Below are positions 46,023 to 57,255 of a stretch of 64,000 bases of DNA, in pieces. The translations under genes were made by a program, and so were the position numbers. Each line of letters starts with the position of its first letter. Within the stretch, counting starts at the first letter, position 1. This DNA is from an uncultured Clostridiaceae bacterium (GTDB lineage: Bacteria > Bacillota > Clostridia > TANB77 > CAG-508), in NCBI GenBank assembly GCA_947642455.1, contig CANRSN010000007.1, forward strand, positions 16,399 through 80,398, in the 5' to 3' direction. The notes under the pieces were generated by a model. That model ran no database searches. It worked only from the letters and a program-made list of their open reading frames with translations, and was not told the origin of the DNA.

Positions 46023-46373
46023 TTAGTGTTCAACACTTTCTATTATATCTTTACATTCTCTCCAATTTGTTACTTTTATACAATTGTAATCTTTACTTAA
46101 TTTTTCTAAAATTTCTTTCGTGTCATCTGTTGAGTCTAAATCTGCTATTATTATGTCTTTTACATTTTCTTCTTTTCCATATAAAATTCTAAACAATATT
46201 GAACGCAAAAAACCTTCTATTTTGTTTTCTTGGTTTTTTACTGCTATTATTAAATAAATTCCCTCTGATTTTAAATTTGTATGTAAATATATGTTTAAAA
46301 TAGTTTTTATTAGCTCAATTACGCCATATATCGCCATTGTCCATAATATTGCATTTAATATAAAATCTCCCAT
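46023..46373 (-). CDS. Short membrane-anchored protein with glycosyltransferase-like segment
   Basis: 116 residues. One N-terminal membrane helix (about 5-28), then about 85 soluble residues with IIIADLDSTDDTKEILEKL, which resembles the nucleotide-sugar/metal region (DxDSxDxT) of GT-A family 2 glycosyltransferases. It is far too short to be a complete enzyme. It lies 18 bases upstream of recD2 on the same strand, so it may be co-transcribed. I cannot assign a function. Confidence 0.65.
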   Translation of the reverse strand: MGDFILNAILWTMAIYGVIELIKTILNIYLHTNLKSEGIYLIIAVKNQENKIEGFLRSILFRILYGKEENVKDIIIADLDSTDDTKEILEKLSKDYNCIKVTNWRECKDIIESVEH

Positions 46374-46537
46374 ATATATGCCTCCTATAACATATAATAT
46401 GAGAAATTTTAGTTTTAGTTACCTAGAACTTTAAATTACTATCTAAGTAATGAATACATATATTGTAACAATTCAGAGATAAACAATATTTATATTATAC
46501 TGTGTTATTAATATTTATACAAGTAGCCACAGTTTGA

Positions 46538-47212
46538 CTATTTTATATGTTTTATTATTTCATTATATATTTGATTATGTATATCTTCTATTGTTCTTAG
46601 TTCTCCATTTTGTACACAATCTACTTGATACCAGTTATATTTTTTTGCTACTTCACATGCAGCATTATGAGCATCTCTCATATGGCTTTCATCTCTTTCA
46701 TGTATATCTTTTTGTGTTGTGTGAGAAAATTTATTTTCTCTATCTTTTATTAGTTCTAGTGCCTTATCTACTGGCATGTTTAAGAAAAATACCTCTGTTG
46801 GCTTTGGAAGATTATATAAATTAAATTCAAAATCTATTAACCAATTTAAAAATTTCTCTCTTTCTTGTTTATTGTCTATTTTCCCTGCCTGATGTACCAT
46901 ATTTGCTGTTGTATATCTATCTGCTAACAGTATTCCTCCATTTTGGTAAAATTCTTCAAACTCCTTTTTAAATGTTGCGTATCTGTCTACTGCATAAAAA
47001 GTTGAAGCTATATATGGGCTTATTTCTTTTGCATTTTCTCCAAATTCGCCAGATAAATACATTTTTACTAATGCAGAACTTGGTGAATCATAGTTAGGAA
47101 AGCTCATTACTTTATATTTTATATTATTTTTATCAAAACTCTCTTTTAATAATTCAAATTGTGTTTGTTTTCCACTTCCATCAGTACCATCTATAACAAA
47201 TAATTTCCCCAT
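46538..47212 (-). CDS. tmk: Thymidylate kinase-like protein
   Basis: dTMP kinase family, 224 residues from the ATG at 47212; the frame is open to 47272 without a better ribosome site. P-loop FVIDGTDGSGKQTQ (about 5-18), DRY motif LLADRYTTANMVHQAGK, and LID region RENKFSH. It belongs to the longer Firmicute/archaeal-like group rather than the compact 200-residue Bacillus Tmk. It makes dTDP for DNA synthesis. Confidence 0.88.
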   Translation of the reverse strand: MGKLFVIDGTDGSGKQTQFELLKESFDKNNIKYKVMSFPNYDSPSSALVKMYLSGEFGENAKEISPYIASTFYAVDRYATFKKEFEEFYQNGGILLADRYTTANMVHQAGKIDNKQEREKFLNWLIDFEFNLYNLPKPTEVFFLNMPVDKALELIKDRENKFSHTTQKDIHERDESHMRDAHNAACEVAKKYNWYQVDCVQNGELRTIEDIHNQIYNEIIKHIK

Positions 47213-47261
47213 TTTTAGTTTTATTCCTTTCTCTTTTCTAGAAACTCTCTTAATTATAAAG

Positions 47262-47432
47262 CTACGATTCATAGCCTATATTTAGGTAATATAATATTTA
47301 TTTTTAGAAGTTTTGCGCAGAGAAACTCCAGAATAGACATGACCCAGAGTTACCTACAAAGCCAGTGAAAAACTTCGTTAAAATAAATATTATATTAACT
47401 AAAATATACAATTTTATAAACTGTGAATTGTA
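47262..47432. repeat. Full copy of the dispersed palindromic element (copy F)
   Basis: Occupies the gap between pheT and tmk in reverse orientation relative to copy B. TTTAGGTAATATAATATTT leads in; the centre reads TTTTGCGCAGAGAAACTCC, ATGACCCAGAG, AAGCCAGTGAAAAAC; then AAAATAAATATTATATT and the outer arm AAACTGTGAATTGTAC. The centre has more substitutions than B, D or G. Confidence 0.82.
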
Positions 47433-47453
47433 CTTCTTTATATTAATAGAAAT

Positions 47454-49826
47454 TTATTTTGTTGATCTTATTTCCATTCCTTGTTTTTCTAATGTTTGCA
47501 TTATTTTATTTAATATATCATTTATCTCTTCATCTGTCAATGTCTTGTCTTGTGCCTCAAATTCTAAAGAATATGCAATACTTTTTTTATCTTTTCCTAT
47601 ATTTTCTCCTGTATATACATCAAATATTTCTGCATTTTTAAGTAAATTCCCTGCTGCTTTTTTTATTATTTTGGCTATTGCTTCTGATTCTATGTTTTTA
47701 TCTACTATTACTGCTAAATCTTTTTTTACACTTGGAAATTTTGATATTTCTTTAAATTTCATTTTTCCTGTTTTTATATCTAGTAATTCTTCCAAATTGA
47801 TTTCCATAACATAAACTGATTCTTTTTGTACTTCTGGATGTAGTCTTCCTATTATTCCAACTTGTTTTCCATTTACTATTATTTGTGCTGTTTGCCCTGG
47901 GTGAAATTCTTTTGGTATATTTTCTTTCACTACAAAACTATATCTGTTTTCATAACCTAAGTAATTTAGTAATTCCTCTGCAATACCTTTTATAATATAG
48001 AAATCAACTTCTTTTTTATTATTTATTCCTAAATAATATTCACCAGACATTAGTACACATAATTTTGTTTCCTCTCCATATTGTTCTTCTTTTTTGTAAA
48101 ATCCTTTTCCTATTTCAAATATAGATACATCTTTTACACTACGAGATTTATTGTATTCATATATTTTTAATAATGATGGTATCATACTATATCTTAATGT
48201 GTTTCTTTCTTCTGTCATTGGGTCTAATAATTTTACTATTTCATATTTGTCTGTTGTAAACTTTTCGGCTTCTTTTTCATTTACTAATATATATGATAAA
48301 GTTTCGTTTAAGCCTAATGCTATCATTTTATTTCTTATTTCTCTAGGTACTTTATTGTAACTTCCTGCTTTTATTGGAAGTTCTGGAAGCTTCCCTTCTA
48401 TATTGTCTACTCCATAAATACGCCCAACTTCTTCAATTAAATCTTCTTTTATATTAACATCTAATCTTCTAGTAGGCACATATACCCTAACTCCATTTTG
48501 TTGTTCTTGATATTCAAACCCTAGCCTTTTAAATACATCTAATACATCTTTTTCTGGTACTTTTATACCTAAGATATTGTTTATATTTTCATATGTTATA
48601 TATATTTCTTTATTTTGTTTATTTGTTATATCATATTTTGCAAGTCCTCCTACTATTTTAGCATCTGCGTATTTTTCTAATAAATTACATGACCTTTCTA
48701 TTGCCATATATGTTCTTATTGGATCTAAACCTTTTTCAAACCTTATACTTGCTTCACTTCTAAGTATTTTCTTTGATGTCTGTCTAATTTTAACAGGCTC
48801 AAATATTGCAGATTCTATAATGATATTTTTTGTTTTTTCTTCAATTTCTGTATCTAAACCTCCCATAACTCCTGCTAAACCTATAGCCTTTGTTCCATCT
48901 GAAATTACTATATCTTCTTCATCTAATGTTCTTTCTATATTATCTAATGTAGTCAATTTTTCATCTTTTTTTGCCATTCTTACTTCTAATTTTCCTTTTA
49001 ATGTGTCTGCATCGTAGTAATGTAAAGGCTGACCTGTTTCTAACATTACATAATTGCTTATATCTACCACATTATTTATTGGTCTTATTCCTGAAGCAAT
49101 TAATCTATTTTTTATAAAGGTTGGACTTTCTTTTATTGTTACATTTTCTACTTTTTTTGCTAAGAATATTGAACAGTTTTCTGTATTTACTTCTACTTTA
49201 AAATTACTATTTATATCTTCATTAGTTTGATTATATGAAGTTTCAATTTCCTTTACTGGCTTATTGTATATTGCTGCAAGTTCATATGCCATACCTAAAA
49301 TACTTAATAAATCTCCACGATTTGCAGTTAGTTCAAAGTCTATTACTCCATCATCCATTTGCATAAATTTGATTGGGTCTTCTCCAATAACTGCATCTTC
49401 TGGTAATTCATGAATTCCATCTTTGTCTGCACTTGTCAAAAATTTGCTTTCTAAACCTAATTCTGCTATTGAACATAACATTCCATTAGATTCAACTCCT
49501 CTTATATTTCCTTTTTTTATTTTAAAATCTCCTGGAAGTTCTGCTCCTGCTAAGGCTACTATTACTTTTAACCCTTTTCTAACATTTGGAGCCCCACATA
49601 CTATTTGTAAAATGTCATTTCCCACATCTACCTTACATACATGTAAATGGTCTGAGTCTGGATGCATTTCACACTCTTTAACTTCTCCTATTACTAAATT
49701 TGTAGCATTTATAAGTTTTCCACAAGAATCATATTCATTTCCTACTTTTGTCATATCTTCTGCAATTTTTTTCACATCTTCTTCTATATCTATATAATCT
49801 TTTACAAAATTTGTACTTAGTTTCAT
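47454..49826 (-). CDS. pheT: Phenylalanyl-tRNA synthetase beta subunit
   Basis: Charges tRNA-Phe together with PheS; 790 residues, family length. N-terminal tRNA-binding domain ([15 protein letters not shown], about 57-71), B3/B4 editing domain ([20 protein letters not shown]), B5 domains, a core with [19 protein letters not shown], and the C-terminal anticodon-binding FDX-ACB domain ([16 protein letters not shown]). Its ATG overlaps the pheS stop (ATGA), so translation is coupled. Confidence 0.97.
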   Translation of the reverse strand: MKLSTNFVKDYIDIEEDVKKIAEDMTKVGNEYDSCGKLINATNLVIGEVKECEMHPDSDHLHVCKVDVGNDILQIVCGAPNVRKGLKVIVALAGAELPGDFKIKKGNIRGVESNGMLCSIAELGLESKFLTSADKDGIHELPEDAVIGEDPIKFMQMDDGVIDFELTANRGDLLSILGMAYELAAIYNKPVKEIETSYNQTNEDINSNFKVEVNTENCSIFLAKKVENVTIKESPTFIKNRLIASGIRPINNVVDISNYVMLETGQPLHYYDADTLKGKLEVRMAKKDEKLTTLDNIERTLDEEDIVISDGTKAIGLAGVMGGLDTEIEEKTKNIIIESAIFEPVKIRQTSKKILRSEASIRFEKGLDPIRTYMAIERSCNLLEKYADAKIVGGLAKYDITNKQNKEIYITYENINNILGIKVPEKDVLDVFKRLGFEYQEQQNGVRVYVPTRRLDVNIKEDLIEEVGRIYGVDNIEGKLPELPIKAGSYNKVPREIRNKMIALGLNETLSYILVNEKEAEKFTTDKYEIVKLLDPMTEERNTLRYSMIPSLLKIYEYNKSRSVKDVSIFEIGKGFYKKEEQYGEETKLCVLMSGEYYLGINNKKEVDFYIIKGIAEELLNYLGYENRYSFVVKENIPKEFHPGQTAQIIVNGKQVGIIGRLHPEVQKESVYVMEINLEELLDIKTGKMKFKEISKFPSVKKDLAVIVDKNIESEAIAKIIKKAAGNLLKNAEIFDVYTGENIGKDKKSIAYSLEFEAQDKTLTDEEINDILNKIMQTLEKQGMEIRSTK

Positions 49827-50866
49827 TTTGTTTCATCCTTTCTATCAAATTGATTTAAAAATCTAACATCGTTTGTATATAAATAACGTATATCTGTAAT
49901 TCCATATTTAAACATTGCTAAACGATCTAATCCTGTACCAAATGCAAAACCACTATATTTTTCTGGATCATATCCATTCATTTTTAACACATTTGGATGT
50001 ACTATTCCTGACCCCAATACTTCAATCCAACCCGTCTGTTTGCACAAGTTACAACCTTTTCCTCCACATTTAAAACAACTTACATCTACTTCATATGATG
50101 GCTCTGTAAATGGAAAATAGCTTGGTCTAAATCTTAGTTTTGAATTTTCTCCCAATACTTTTTTTACAAATACCTCTAACGTTCCCTTTAAATCTGCCAA
50201 TGAAATATTTTTATCTATTACTAACCCTTCTACTTGACCAAATTGATGTGAATGTGTTGCATCATCATCTCTTCTATATACTTTTCCTGGGCAAATTATT
50301 CTTATTGGTGATTTTTCTTCATTTTTCATCATTGTTCTTGCTTGAACTGAAGATGTTTGTGTTCTTAATAGATATTCTGAAGTCACATAAAAGCTGTCTT
50401 GCATATCTCTAGCAGGATGACCTTTTGGAAGATTTAATCTTTCAAAACAATATTCATCTGTTTCAAGTTCTGGTCCATCTACAACATCATATCCCATTGA
50501 TACAAACAAGTCTTCTATTTCTTCTATTATTCTATTTACTGGATGTTTACTTCCTCTTTTTATTTTTGTTGCTGGAAGTGTTATATCTATTTTTTCTTCT
50601 TCTAATTTTTTTACTAGTTCTTCTTGTTTGTATTTTTCTTCTTTTTCTTTTATAAGACTTTCTAATTCATCCCTTACTACATTTACTAATGAACCTATTA
50701 TTGGTCTTTCCTCTGCTGTTAATGCCCCCATTCCTCTTAATACTGCTGTTAGTTCTCCTTTTTTCCCTAAATATTTTACTCTTATGTCATATAACTCTTT
50801 TATGCTATTTGTATGTAAAATTTCTTCTTTTGCCTTTTGGCTAATTTGCTCAATTTGTTCTTTCAT
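49823..50866 (-). CDS. pheS: Phenylalanyl-tRNA synthetase alpha subunit
   Basis: Catalytic class II synthetase subunit, 347 residues from the ATG at 50866. The frame stays open to 50986, but that extension is translated repeat-arm sequence and has no family counterpart. Coiled coil at the N-terminus, [16 protein letters not shown], motif 2 region [27 protein letters not shown], and motif 3 [17 protein letters not shown] zinc-like [12 protein letters not shown] segment precedes motif 3, a feature seen in part of the family. Regulated by the T-box upstream. Confidence 0.97.
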   Translation of the reverse strand: MKEQIEQISQKAKEEILHTNSIKELYDIRVKYLGKKGELTAVLRGMGALTAEERPIIGSLVNVVRDELESLIKEKEEKYKQEELVKKLEEEKIDITLPATKIKRGSKHPVNRIIEEIEDLFVSMGYDVVDGPELETDEYCFERLNLPKGHPARDMQDSFYVTSEYLLRTQTSSVQARTMMKNEEKSPIRIICPGKVYRRDDDATHSHQFGQVEGLVIDKNISLADLKGTLEVFVKKVLGENSKLRFRPSYFPFTEPSYEVDVSCFKCGGKGCNLCKQTGWIEVLGSGIVHPNVLKMNGYDPEKYSGFAFGTGLDRLAMFKYGITDIRYLYTNDVRFLNQFDRKDETK

Positions 50867-50920
50867 TTTTTTATCATTCCTTTCTAGGGTTAAAGCTAGT
50901 TGTAAAATAATTAGATTTAA

Positions 50921-50984
50921 GTTACAATTCACAACTCGATATTTAATCTGTATAAGATATTTTTTATAAACTGTAAATTGTAAC
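50921..50984. repeat. Arm-only remnant of the palindromic element before pheS
   Basis: GTTACAATTCACA (50921-50933) and TGTAAATTGTAAC (50972-50984) are the outer arms of the family, separated by 38 unrelated bases. The inner arms and centre are absent. Confidence 0.6.
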
Positions 50985-51026
50985 AATTATTTTTGGCTTC
51001 ATCTTCCCTTTTATTTTTTTACTTTC

Positions 51027-51255
51027 AAAAAATCCATTTCGCCTATAATAGGACGAAATGGATAATATTTTCGTGGTACCACCTAAATTTGTTAAAATTT
51101 TCAAATTCTAACCTCTTTCCCTTTAACGCAGGTTACGCTATTTTCTAGTTTATAGTATTTATAACTATATTTCAAAAACAGTCCTCAAAAGTGAAATTTC
51201 TGCAATTATTTATGACTAACTTTCAGCTAATGTTAATCTCTCTTTTATAGTAACT
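51027..51255 (-). promoter_or_regulatory. T-box leader of pheST
   Basis: tRNA-sensing leader. On the minus strand it ends with the T-box core AGGTGGTACCACG (51084-51072), followed by an intrinsic terminator stem ATCCATTTCG with CGAAATGGAT (51032-51063) and a T-run. Upstream parts (about 51100-51255) form the stem I region, with a candidate Phe specifier TTC in AGAAATTTCAC and GGACTG nearby. Uncharged tRNA-Phe would stabilise the antiterminator and allow pheST transcription. The 5' end is approximate; 51256-51374 holds a GTAACTATTC/GAATAGTTAC hairpin and probably the promoter. Confidence 0.92.
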
Positions 51256-51374
51256 ATTCTGTATATTTTAAAGTACCTGAATAGTTACATATACAATTTA
51301 ATGTACCTTACTAATAATTACATACTTTGCTTTTTCATAGGATTATTTTATTATAATTTTTATTAAATATAAAT

Positions 51375-52688
51375 TTATGCTGTTTCTTCTTTTTTATTTG
51401 TATTTTTTCTTTGTGGCTTTGTTCCTACTTTTTTTATTTCTTTATTTGCATTTATTACTAATTTAGGTTCTTGCTTACTAAGTACTGTTTCTTTTGTAAT
51501 AATACATTTTTCTATTTTAGGATTAGATGGTATATCAAACATTATATCTCTCATTATATCTTCTATTATTGAACGTAGACCTCTTGCACCAGTTTTTCTT
51601 TCTATTGCTTTATCTACAATAGTCTCTAATGCTTCTTGTTCAAATTCTAGTTCTACATCATCTAATTTTAGTAGTTTTTTATATTGTTTAACTAAAGCAT
51701 TTTTTGGTTTAGTAACTATATCTATTAATGCTTCTCTATTTAGTTCTTTTAATGTTGCTATAATTGGTAACCTTCCTACAAATTCTGGTATCAAACCGAA
51801 TTTTAGCAAGTCTTGTGGCAATAATTCTTCATATATTTTGTATTTATCTATTTCTTTGCTACTTTTTATTTGAGCTGAAAATCCTATTGATTTTTTTCCT
51901 GTACGTCCATCTATTATTTTATCTAGACCTTCAAATGCCCCTCCACAAATAAATAATATATTTTCTGTATTTATTTGTAACAATTCTTGATGAGGATGTT
52001 TTCTACCTCCTTGTGGTGGCACTGATGCAACTGTCCCTTCTACTATTTTTAATAATGCTTGTTGAACACCTTCTCCACTTACATCTCTAGTTATTGATGG
52101 ATTTTCTGATTTTCTTGTTATTTTATCTATCTCATCAATATATATAATTCCCTTTTCAGCTTTTTCTATATCATAATCTGCATTTTGTATTAATTTTAAA
52201 AGTATATTTTCAACATCTTCTCCAACATATCCTGCTTCTGTTAATGTTGTTGCATCTGCTATTGCAAATGGCACTTTTAATATTTTGGCAAGCGTTTGGG
52301 CTAACATTGTTTTTCCACAACCTGTTGGACCTAATAGTAATACATTACTTTTTTGTATTTCTACATCATCATCACCTTTTTGAGGATTATTTATACGTTT
52401 ATAATGATTATATACTGCAACTGCTAATGTCTTTTTAGCTTCATCTTGCCCTATAACATAACTATCTAATATTTCTTTTATTTCTGCTGGACTTGGCAAG
52501 TTCCTGCTTTGCTCTTTTAATGTATATGTTGTCTCTTCATCTTCATATGCTTCATTTTCCATTATGTTACTACATACTTTTATACATTCATCACAAATGT
52601 ACACTCCTGGTCCAGCAATTATTTTTTCTACTGCATCTTGTGATTTACCACAAAATGAACATCTTACACTTTTATCTGTTTTCGCCAT
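51375..52688 (-). CDS. clpX: ATP-dependent Clp protease ATP-binding subunit ClpX
   Basis: AAA+ unfoldase that feeds ClpP, 437 residues. N-terminal zinc-binding domain with CSFCGKSQ and CDECIKVC, Walker [15 protein letters not shown], Walker [11 protein letters not shown], the pore loop [11 protein letters not shown], sensor segments, and C-terminal [13 protein letters not shown]. The IGF-type ClpP-docking loop corresponds to KSIGFSAQ. The Lys-rich C-terminal tail ([14 protein letters not shown]) is a minor extension. It lies 25 bases after clpP. Confidence 0.97.
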   Translation of the reverse strand: MAKTDKSVRCSFCGKSQDAVEKIIAGPGVYICDECIKVCSNIMENEAYEDEETTYTLKEQSRNLPSPAEIKEILDSYVIGQDEAKKTLAVAVYNHYKRINNPQKGDDDVEIQKSNVLLLGPTGCGKTMLAQTLAKILKVPFAIADATTLTEAGYVGEDVENILLKLIQNADYDIEKAEKGIIYIDEIDKITRKSENPSITRDVSGEGVQQALLKIVEGTVASVPPQGGRKHPHQELLQINTENILFICGGAFEGLDKIIDGRTGKKSIGFSAQIKSSKEIDKYKIYEELLPQDLLKFGLIPEFVGRLPIIATLKELNREALIDIVTKPKNALVKQYKKLLKLDDVELEFEQEALETIVDKAIERKTGARGLRSIIEDIMRDIMFDIPSNPKIEKCIITKETVLSKQEPKLVINANKEIKKVGTKPQRKNTNKKEETA

Positions 52689-52713
52689 TATATTCTCCTT
52701 TATATGTTATATT

Positions 52714-53316
52714 TTATGCTCTTTTTTCTAAAATTCCATCTATTAGTCCATATTTTAAAGCTTCTTGTGCTGTCATATAGTTGTCTCTTTCTGTATCTTT
52801 TTCTATCACTTCTAGTGGTTGACCTGTTCTTTCACTTAGTAATTTATTTAGTTTTTCTCTAGTTTTTACCATATGATCTGCATGTATTTTTATTTCTGTT
52901 GTTTGACCTGAAATTCCTCCTCCTGCTATTAATGGTTGATGTATTAGTATTTCTGCATTAGGTGTTGCAAACCTTTTTCCTTTTTCTCCTGAGCATAGTA
53001 ACACTGCCCCCATGCTTGCTGCCATACCTACACAATATGTTGCAACTGGACATTTTATATAATTCATTGTGTCTACTATTGCCATTCCATCTGTAATTGA
53101 ACCTCCTGGACTATTTATATATAGAAATATCTCTTTGTCTGGATCTTCTGATTCTAGAAATAATAATTGTGCTACTACTAACCCTGCAGATGTAGCATTT
53201 ACATCCTCCCCTAGAAATATTATTCTGTCTTTTAATAATCTTGAGAAAATGTCATATGACCTTTCTCCTTTTGAAGTTTGTTCAATAACATATGGTACTA
53301 AACTATTTTTTTCCAT
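52714..53316 (-). CDS. clpP: ATP-dependent Clp protease proteolytic subunit
   Basis: Serine protease forming the 14-mer barrel; 200 residues. Catalytic Ser in [19 protein letters not shown], His in [10 protein letters not shown], and Asp further on in [31 protein letters not shown] is the family N-terminal helix. AAGGGAGG precedes the ATG. Gene order tig-clpP-clpX is the standard Clostridial one. Confidence 0.97.
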   Translation of the reverse strand: MEKNSLVPYVIEQTSKGERSYDIFSRLLKDRIIFLGEDVNATSAGLVVAQLLFLESEDPDKEIFLYINSPGGSITDGMAIVDTMNYIKCPVATYCVGMAASMGAVLLCSGEKGKRFATPNAEILIHQPLIAGGGISGQTTEIKIHADHMVKTREKLNKLLSERTGQPLEVIEKDTERDNYMTAQEALKYGLIDGILEKRA

Positions 53317-53449
53317 TCTTTTTCCTCCCTTTGTTTATGCTTTTACTAAGTTTTTCTTAGTATTAACATTAATTTTTATAATTTCAAAAAGTTAGTGGCA
53401 ATTACATATATTTTATTAAATATTTGTTCCCCTCTAACTTTCGACTTGT

Positions 53450-54733
53450 TTATTTTATTTTGGCATTATCTACTATGAATTTTATTGCATTTTCTGTTTT
53501 TATTCCTTCTTCTATGTATTTTTTTAAGTTTTCATTTTTTTCAAGCTCTTCTATATCTTTTCCATAGCTTTTAGCCATTTCTTCTAATTTTTCTTTTACT
53601 AATTCTTCAGTTGCTTCTATTTTTTCTGATTTTATAATTTCTTCTAATACTAATTTAGTTTTTGCATTTTTCTCTGCTTGCTCTTTAAATTCTTCTCTCA
53701 TGTCAGCTTCTGTTTTATTTAGCATTTGTAAATATTGTTTTATTCCTAATCCTTGATAATTCAATCTTTGCTCTATATCTCTTACCATATTATCTATTTC
53801 TGTTTCTACCATTCCTGTTGGTATTTCTATTTGTGTATTTTCACATACTACTTTTATTGCTTCTTCTTCAGTTTCATATTTAGCTTTTGTTTTATTTTCT
53901 TCTTCTAATTTTTCTTTTATGCTTGCTTTTAATTCTTTTAATGTATCAAATTCACTAACGTCTTTAGCAAATTCATCATCTATTTCTGGTAATTCTTTTT
54001 TCTTTATTTCATGTAGTTTTACTTTAAATGTTGCTTCTTTTCCTGCTAGCTCTTTTGAAAAGTATTCTTCTGGGAATGTTACTTTTATATCTTTTTCTTC
54101 TTCTAATTTCATTCCTATTATTTGATCTTCAAACCCTGGTATAAATGTATTGCTTCCTATTACTAATTCATGGTTTTCTGCTTTTCCTCCTTCAAAGGCT
54201 TCTCCATCTACAAAACCTTCAAAGTCTATAACAGTTGTGTCATCTTTTTCTACTGCTCTATCTTCTATATTTACAAGTCTTGCATTTTTTTCTGCCATAT
54301 GACCTATTTCATGGTCTATGTCTGCATCTTTTACAGTATACTCAAATTTTTTTATTTCTATACCTTTATATTTTCCAAGTTTTACTTCTGGTTTTGTTTG
54401 TACTACTGCTGTGAATATAAGGTCTTTTCCTTTTTCCATTTGTGTTATATCAATTTCAGGTCTGCTTACTACTTCTAGTTTAGCATCTTTTATCTCTTTT
54501 TCGTATATTTCTGGCACTACTTCATTGAAAGCATCTTCATAAAATACTTGTGCTCCATATTGCCTTTCTACTATTTTATATGGCGCCTTTCCTCTTCTGA
54601 ATCCTGGAATGTTAAAGTATTTTGCACTTTTTGCATATACTTTTTGTATTGCTTCTTCGAATTTTTCTGCCTCTATTGTAAAACTTAATTTTACTTCATT
54701 GTTTTTGTCTGTTTTTTCTACTTTTATACTCAT
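53450..54733 (-). CDS. tig: Trigger factor
   Basis: Ribosome-bound chaperone with peptidyl-prolyl isomerase domain. 427 residues from the ATG at 54733; AAGGATG lies in front of it, whereas the ATG at 54742 overlaps that ribosome site. N-terminal ribosome-docking motif IPGFRRGKAPYKIVE, FKBP-like domain (DTTVIDFEGFVDGEAFEGGKAENHELVIGSNTFIPGFE) and a helical C-terminal domain. It is the first gene of the tig-clpP-clpX set. Confidence 0.97.
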   Translation of the reverse strand: MSIKVEKTDKNNEVKLSFTIEAEKFEEAIQKVYAKSAKYFNIPGFRRGKAPYKIVERQYGAQVFYEDAFNEVVPEIYEKEIKDAKLEVVSRPEIDITQMEKGKDLIFTAVVQTKPEVKLGKYKGIEIKKFEYTVKDADIDHEIGHMAEKNARLVNIEDRAVEKDDTTVIDFEGFVDGEAFEGGKAENHELVIGSNTFIPGFEDQIIGMKLEEEKDIKVTFPEEYFSKELAGKEATFKVKLHEIKKKELPEIDDEFAKDVSEFDTLKELKASIKEKLEEENKTKAKYETEEEAIKVVCENTQIEIPTGMVETEIDNMVRDIEQRLNYQGLGIKQYLQMLNKTEADMREEFKEQAEKNAKTKLVLEEIIKSEKIEATEELVKEKLEEMAKSYGKDIEELEKNENLKKYIEEGIKTENAIKFIVDNAKIK

Positions 54734-54821
54734 TTCTTTCATCCTTTCACAATTCGCATAATATTTAGCTTTCTTATTATATCACATTTCTAAAGAAATG
54801 CAAGCCTTTTTATAGCTTTTC

Positions 54822-55040
54822 GTAAAAAGAGTACAATTTGTTATAATTCATAGATATTAATTATCTATTTAGGCAATATAATATTTATTTTTAGAAGTTT
54901 TGCGTAGGGAAGCTTCCACAGTGGACATGACTCAGAGCTACCCACGAAGCCGGTAAAAAACTTCGACAAAATAAATATTATATTGCCTATTGGATTCTTA
55001 TTTCAAACTGTGAATTGTAACAAATTATACTCTTTTTTAC
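54822..55040. repeat. Full copy of the dispersed palindromic element (copy G)
   Basis: 219 bases filling the tig to type III restriction gap. Outer arm GTAAAAAGAGTACAATTTG pairs with its complement ending CTCTTTTTTAC at 55040. Inner arms TTTAGGCAATATAATATT and AATATTATATTGCC enclose the centre TTTTGCGTAGGGAAGCTTCC, ATGACTCAGAG, GAAGCCGGTAAAAAAC (reverse orientation). Confidence 0.88.
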
Positions 55041-55056
55041 TGGCAGCTTTTAATTA

Positions 55057-57255
55057 TTAAAACATATCTTTTAATAAAATCCAATTATCATTTTCCATAT
55101 TTTCTGTATATTCTGTATTACATAGATATAAAGATTCATTTTTGTCATAATCCCTTACAAATCCCCAGTTAACGCCATATTTACTTGCATATTGTTTTAA
55201 TGCTTCAAATTTATTTTCAACTTTAATATCAATATTTTTAGTTTCTCCACTAGTATTTTCTCCCCCTTTGGTCTCTATAATCCATATTTTATTATTTCTG
55301 TCACAAATAATAAAATCAGGATAAAAATGCCATTTATGATTTACTGCATCAATATACACAATTGAAAAATAATTACTTGAAGACTCTCCATTTTTATAAA
55401 ACCATTTAATACTATCACTGTTCTCACAGAAAAATTCAAACATCCTTTCACTTTTAGATTTAATTGTACTGTTTGGATAATTCATATAAATACTCTTTTC
55501 ATAAATAATTGTATCTTTCATCTTTGGATCATATTTAATATAGTCCATCTCTGGTATCTTCCAATCTATTTCCTTTAATTCGTCAAATCTCATTTTTATT
55601 TGTCTTGCTTTTTGTGATACAGCTTCTTGAAAATCATGTTTTAAAATTTCTTCATTATTTATAACAAAAGCATAAAATTCTACTAATGATAAATCTACAA
55701 ACTTTCTAGTAAATAATTTTCCTTTAAAAAACATTCTTTCCAACATTAATCTAGTTCTATCATATCTCATACCTATTCTTGAAGATATAACATTAATAGA
55801 ATGTCTTAATTCAAAACCATTTTTGTTTGTACTAACTTCTGATTGTATTTTAATTCTATTAGCATTTTCTAGTTCATTCGAATCAATTTTAACTATTTTA
55901 TCTTGAACAATATAATTACTAATTGTATCTTTAAAGATATAACCATTAGATTCTAGTATTACTTTATTATTTTTTCTATTTCCTGTAAGTTTATATTTGT
56001 CTATGTAATATTCATGAAGTATATTAAATGTTTGCCTTTCATCAAAACCATCAAAGCTATTATCAAAAGATAATTTTTTTAATGTAAAATCTTTATATTC
56101 ATTTTTTAAAAATACTACTTTTGTATCATAGGCATTAGAACCCAATTCTTGTTTTACAGATTGCTTATATTTTTCGTCAAATGTGTATAAATAGCAATTA
56201 TCTAATAATACATTGCCATAATGATGCGCCTGTGGCATTCTTCTAATTCTTCCTATAGTTTGTGTTTCAAAATCCTCACTCATATTATCACGAAGTTTTA
56301 CAAGAATTTTTGCTCTAGGGCAATCCCAACCTGTTGATATTGCTTGCTTCATAATAAGAATTGCTTGATCAGACTCATTATTTTCAATATCTACAATGTT
56401 TTCTTTTCTCTCTGACAACCATATTGCTAAATTCTGCCTGTCATAAGAATAGTTTCTTTCTTCAAGTATTTTTTCTATTTGTTTTATTAAATCTTCTGAT
56501 TTACTAGGTACCTGAATTATAATTAGAGGATTTACTTGTATTTCCTGTTTCATATATTCTTCTTTAATAGCTTTTCTTTTATTTATTGCTAAATCAAGCA
56601 AGTACTCATGTTCATTAGAAAGTACTGTTTCATTAGATACATTTTCATTTATATATAGAGCTCTTGTAATTAGTCCACTATTTATTACATCTATTTCATC
56701 TATTTTAATAAATTCAGCCTCTTTATTAGTTTTTGTTGTTGCACTAACTCTAATAATATATTCTGGATTAATATATTCAATAATTGATTCTGCTTTAATT
56801 GTTTTATTTAAGTGCTCTTCATCAACTATAATAATAAATTTATAACCATTATTGTGTGCTTCATGAATTCGCTCATATAAATTTTTTCTTTCCGCTTCTT
56901 TTAATGCATTATTTCCTTTTTTAGTAATAGTTTCCCAATTTATAAATGCTGTATCTTTAGCATTTACCCCTTGTAATAATACCTCTTGAATATTTTTGGT
57001 ATTATGATGTGGTAAAAGTTTTATCATCTTCTTTCTACTTTGTTCTTCTAAATCTCCTTTTCCTGGAGTAAGCCATAAAAATATTGTTTTATTATTTTCC
57101 TTTAAATATTCTTCTATATAAGATAACAATATAATTGTTTTTCCACTACCTGTTGGTGCTTGTAGTAAAACTTCTTTTTTTTTTCCTACAGAAGTTGCAT
57201 CTAATATTTTATTTACTGTATTTATTTGAAATTCTTTTAATTTTATTCCTTGCAT
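55057..57255 (-). CDS. Type III restriction endonuclease subunit Res
   Basis: Restriction/translocation subunit of a type III system, 732 residues, somewhat shorter than typical Res (about 900-1000). SF2 helicase motifs: Walker A LLQAPTGSGKTIILL (about 31-45), IIIVDEEHLNKT (DExH-like), VSATT, and the motif VI-like QTIGRIRRMPQ. The C-terminal nuclease is visible as HFYPDFIICDRNNKIWIIETKGG, a PD-(D/E)xK site. The start ATG overlaps the mod stop (TAATG), with GGAGG in the end of mod. No frameshift is visible, so the system may be active. Confidence 0.9.
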   Translation of the reverse strand: MQGIKLKEFQINTVNKILDATSVGKKKEVLLQAPTGSGKTIILLSYIEEYLKENNKTIFLWLTPGKGDLEEQSRKKMIKLLPHHNTKNIQEVLLQGVNAKDTAFINWETITKKGNNALKEAERKNLYERIHEAHNNGYKFIIIVDEEHLNKTIKAESIIEYINPEYIIRVSATTKTNKEAEFIKIDEIDVINSGLITRALYINENVSNETVLSNEHEYLLDLAINKRKAIKEEYMKQEIQVNPLIIIQVPSKSEDLIKQIEKILEERNYSYDRQNLAIWLSERKENIVDIENNESDQAILIMKQAISTGWDCPRAKILVKLRDNMSEDFETQTIGRIRRMPQAHHYGNVLLDNCYLYTFDEKYKQSVKQELGSNAYDTKVVFLKNEYKDFTLKKLSFDNSFDGFDERQTFNILHEYYIDKYKLTGNRKNNKVILESNGYIFKDTISNYIVQDKIVKIDSNELENANRIKIQSEVSTNKNGFELRHSINVISSRIGMRYDRTRLMLERMFFKGKLFTRKFVDLSLVEFYAFVINNEEILKHDFQEAVSQKARQIKMRFDELKEIDWKIPEMDYIKYDPKMKDTIIYEKSIYMNYPNSTIKSKSERMFEFFCENSDSIKWFYKNGESSSNYFSIVYIDAVNHKWHFYPDFIICDRNNKIWIIETKGGENTSGETKNIDIKVENKFEALKQYASKYGVNWGFVRDYDKNESLYLCNTEYTENMENDNWILLKDMF

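Noticed and set aside
50867-50986. N-terminal extension of PheS by 40 residues
   Set aside because: The extension is encoded by repeat-arm sequence, matches nothing in the family, and the ATG at 50866 gives the standard length.
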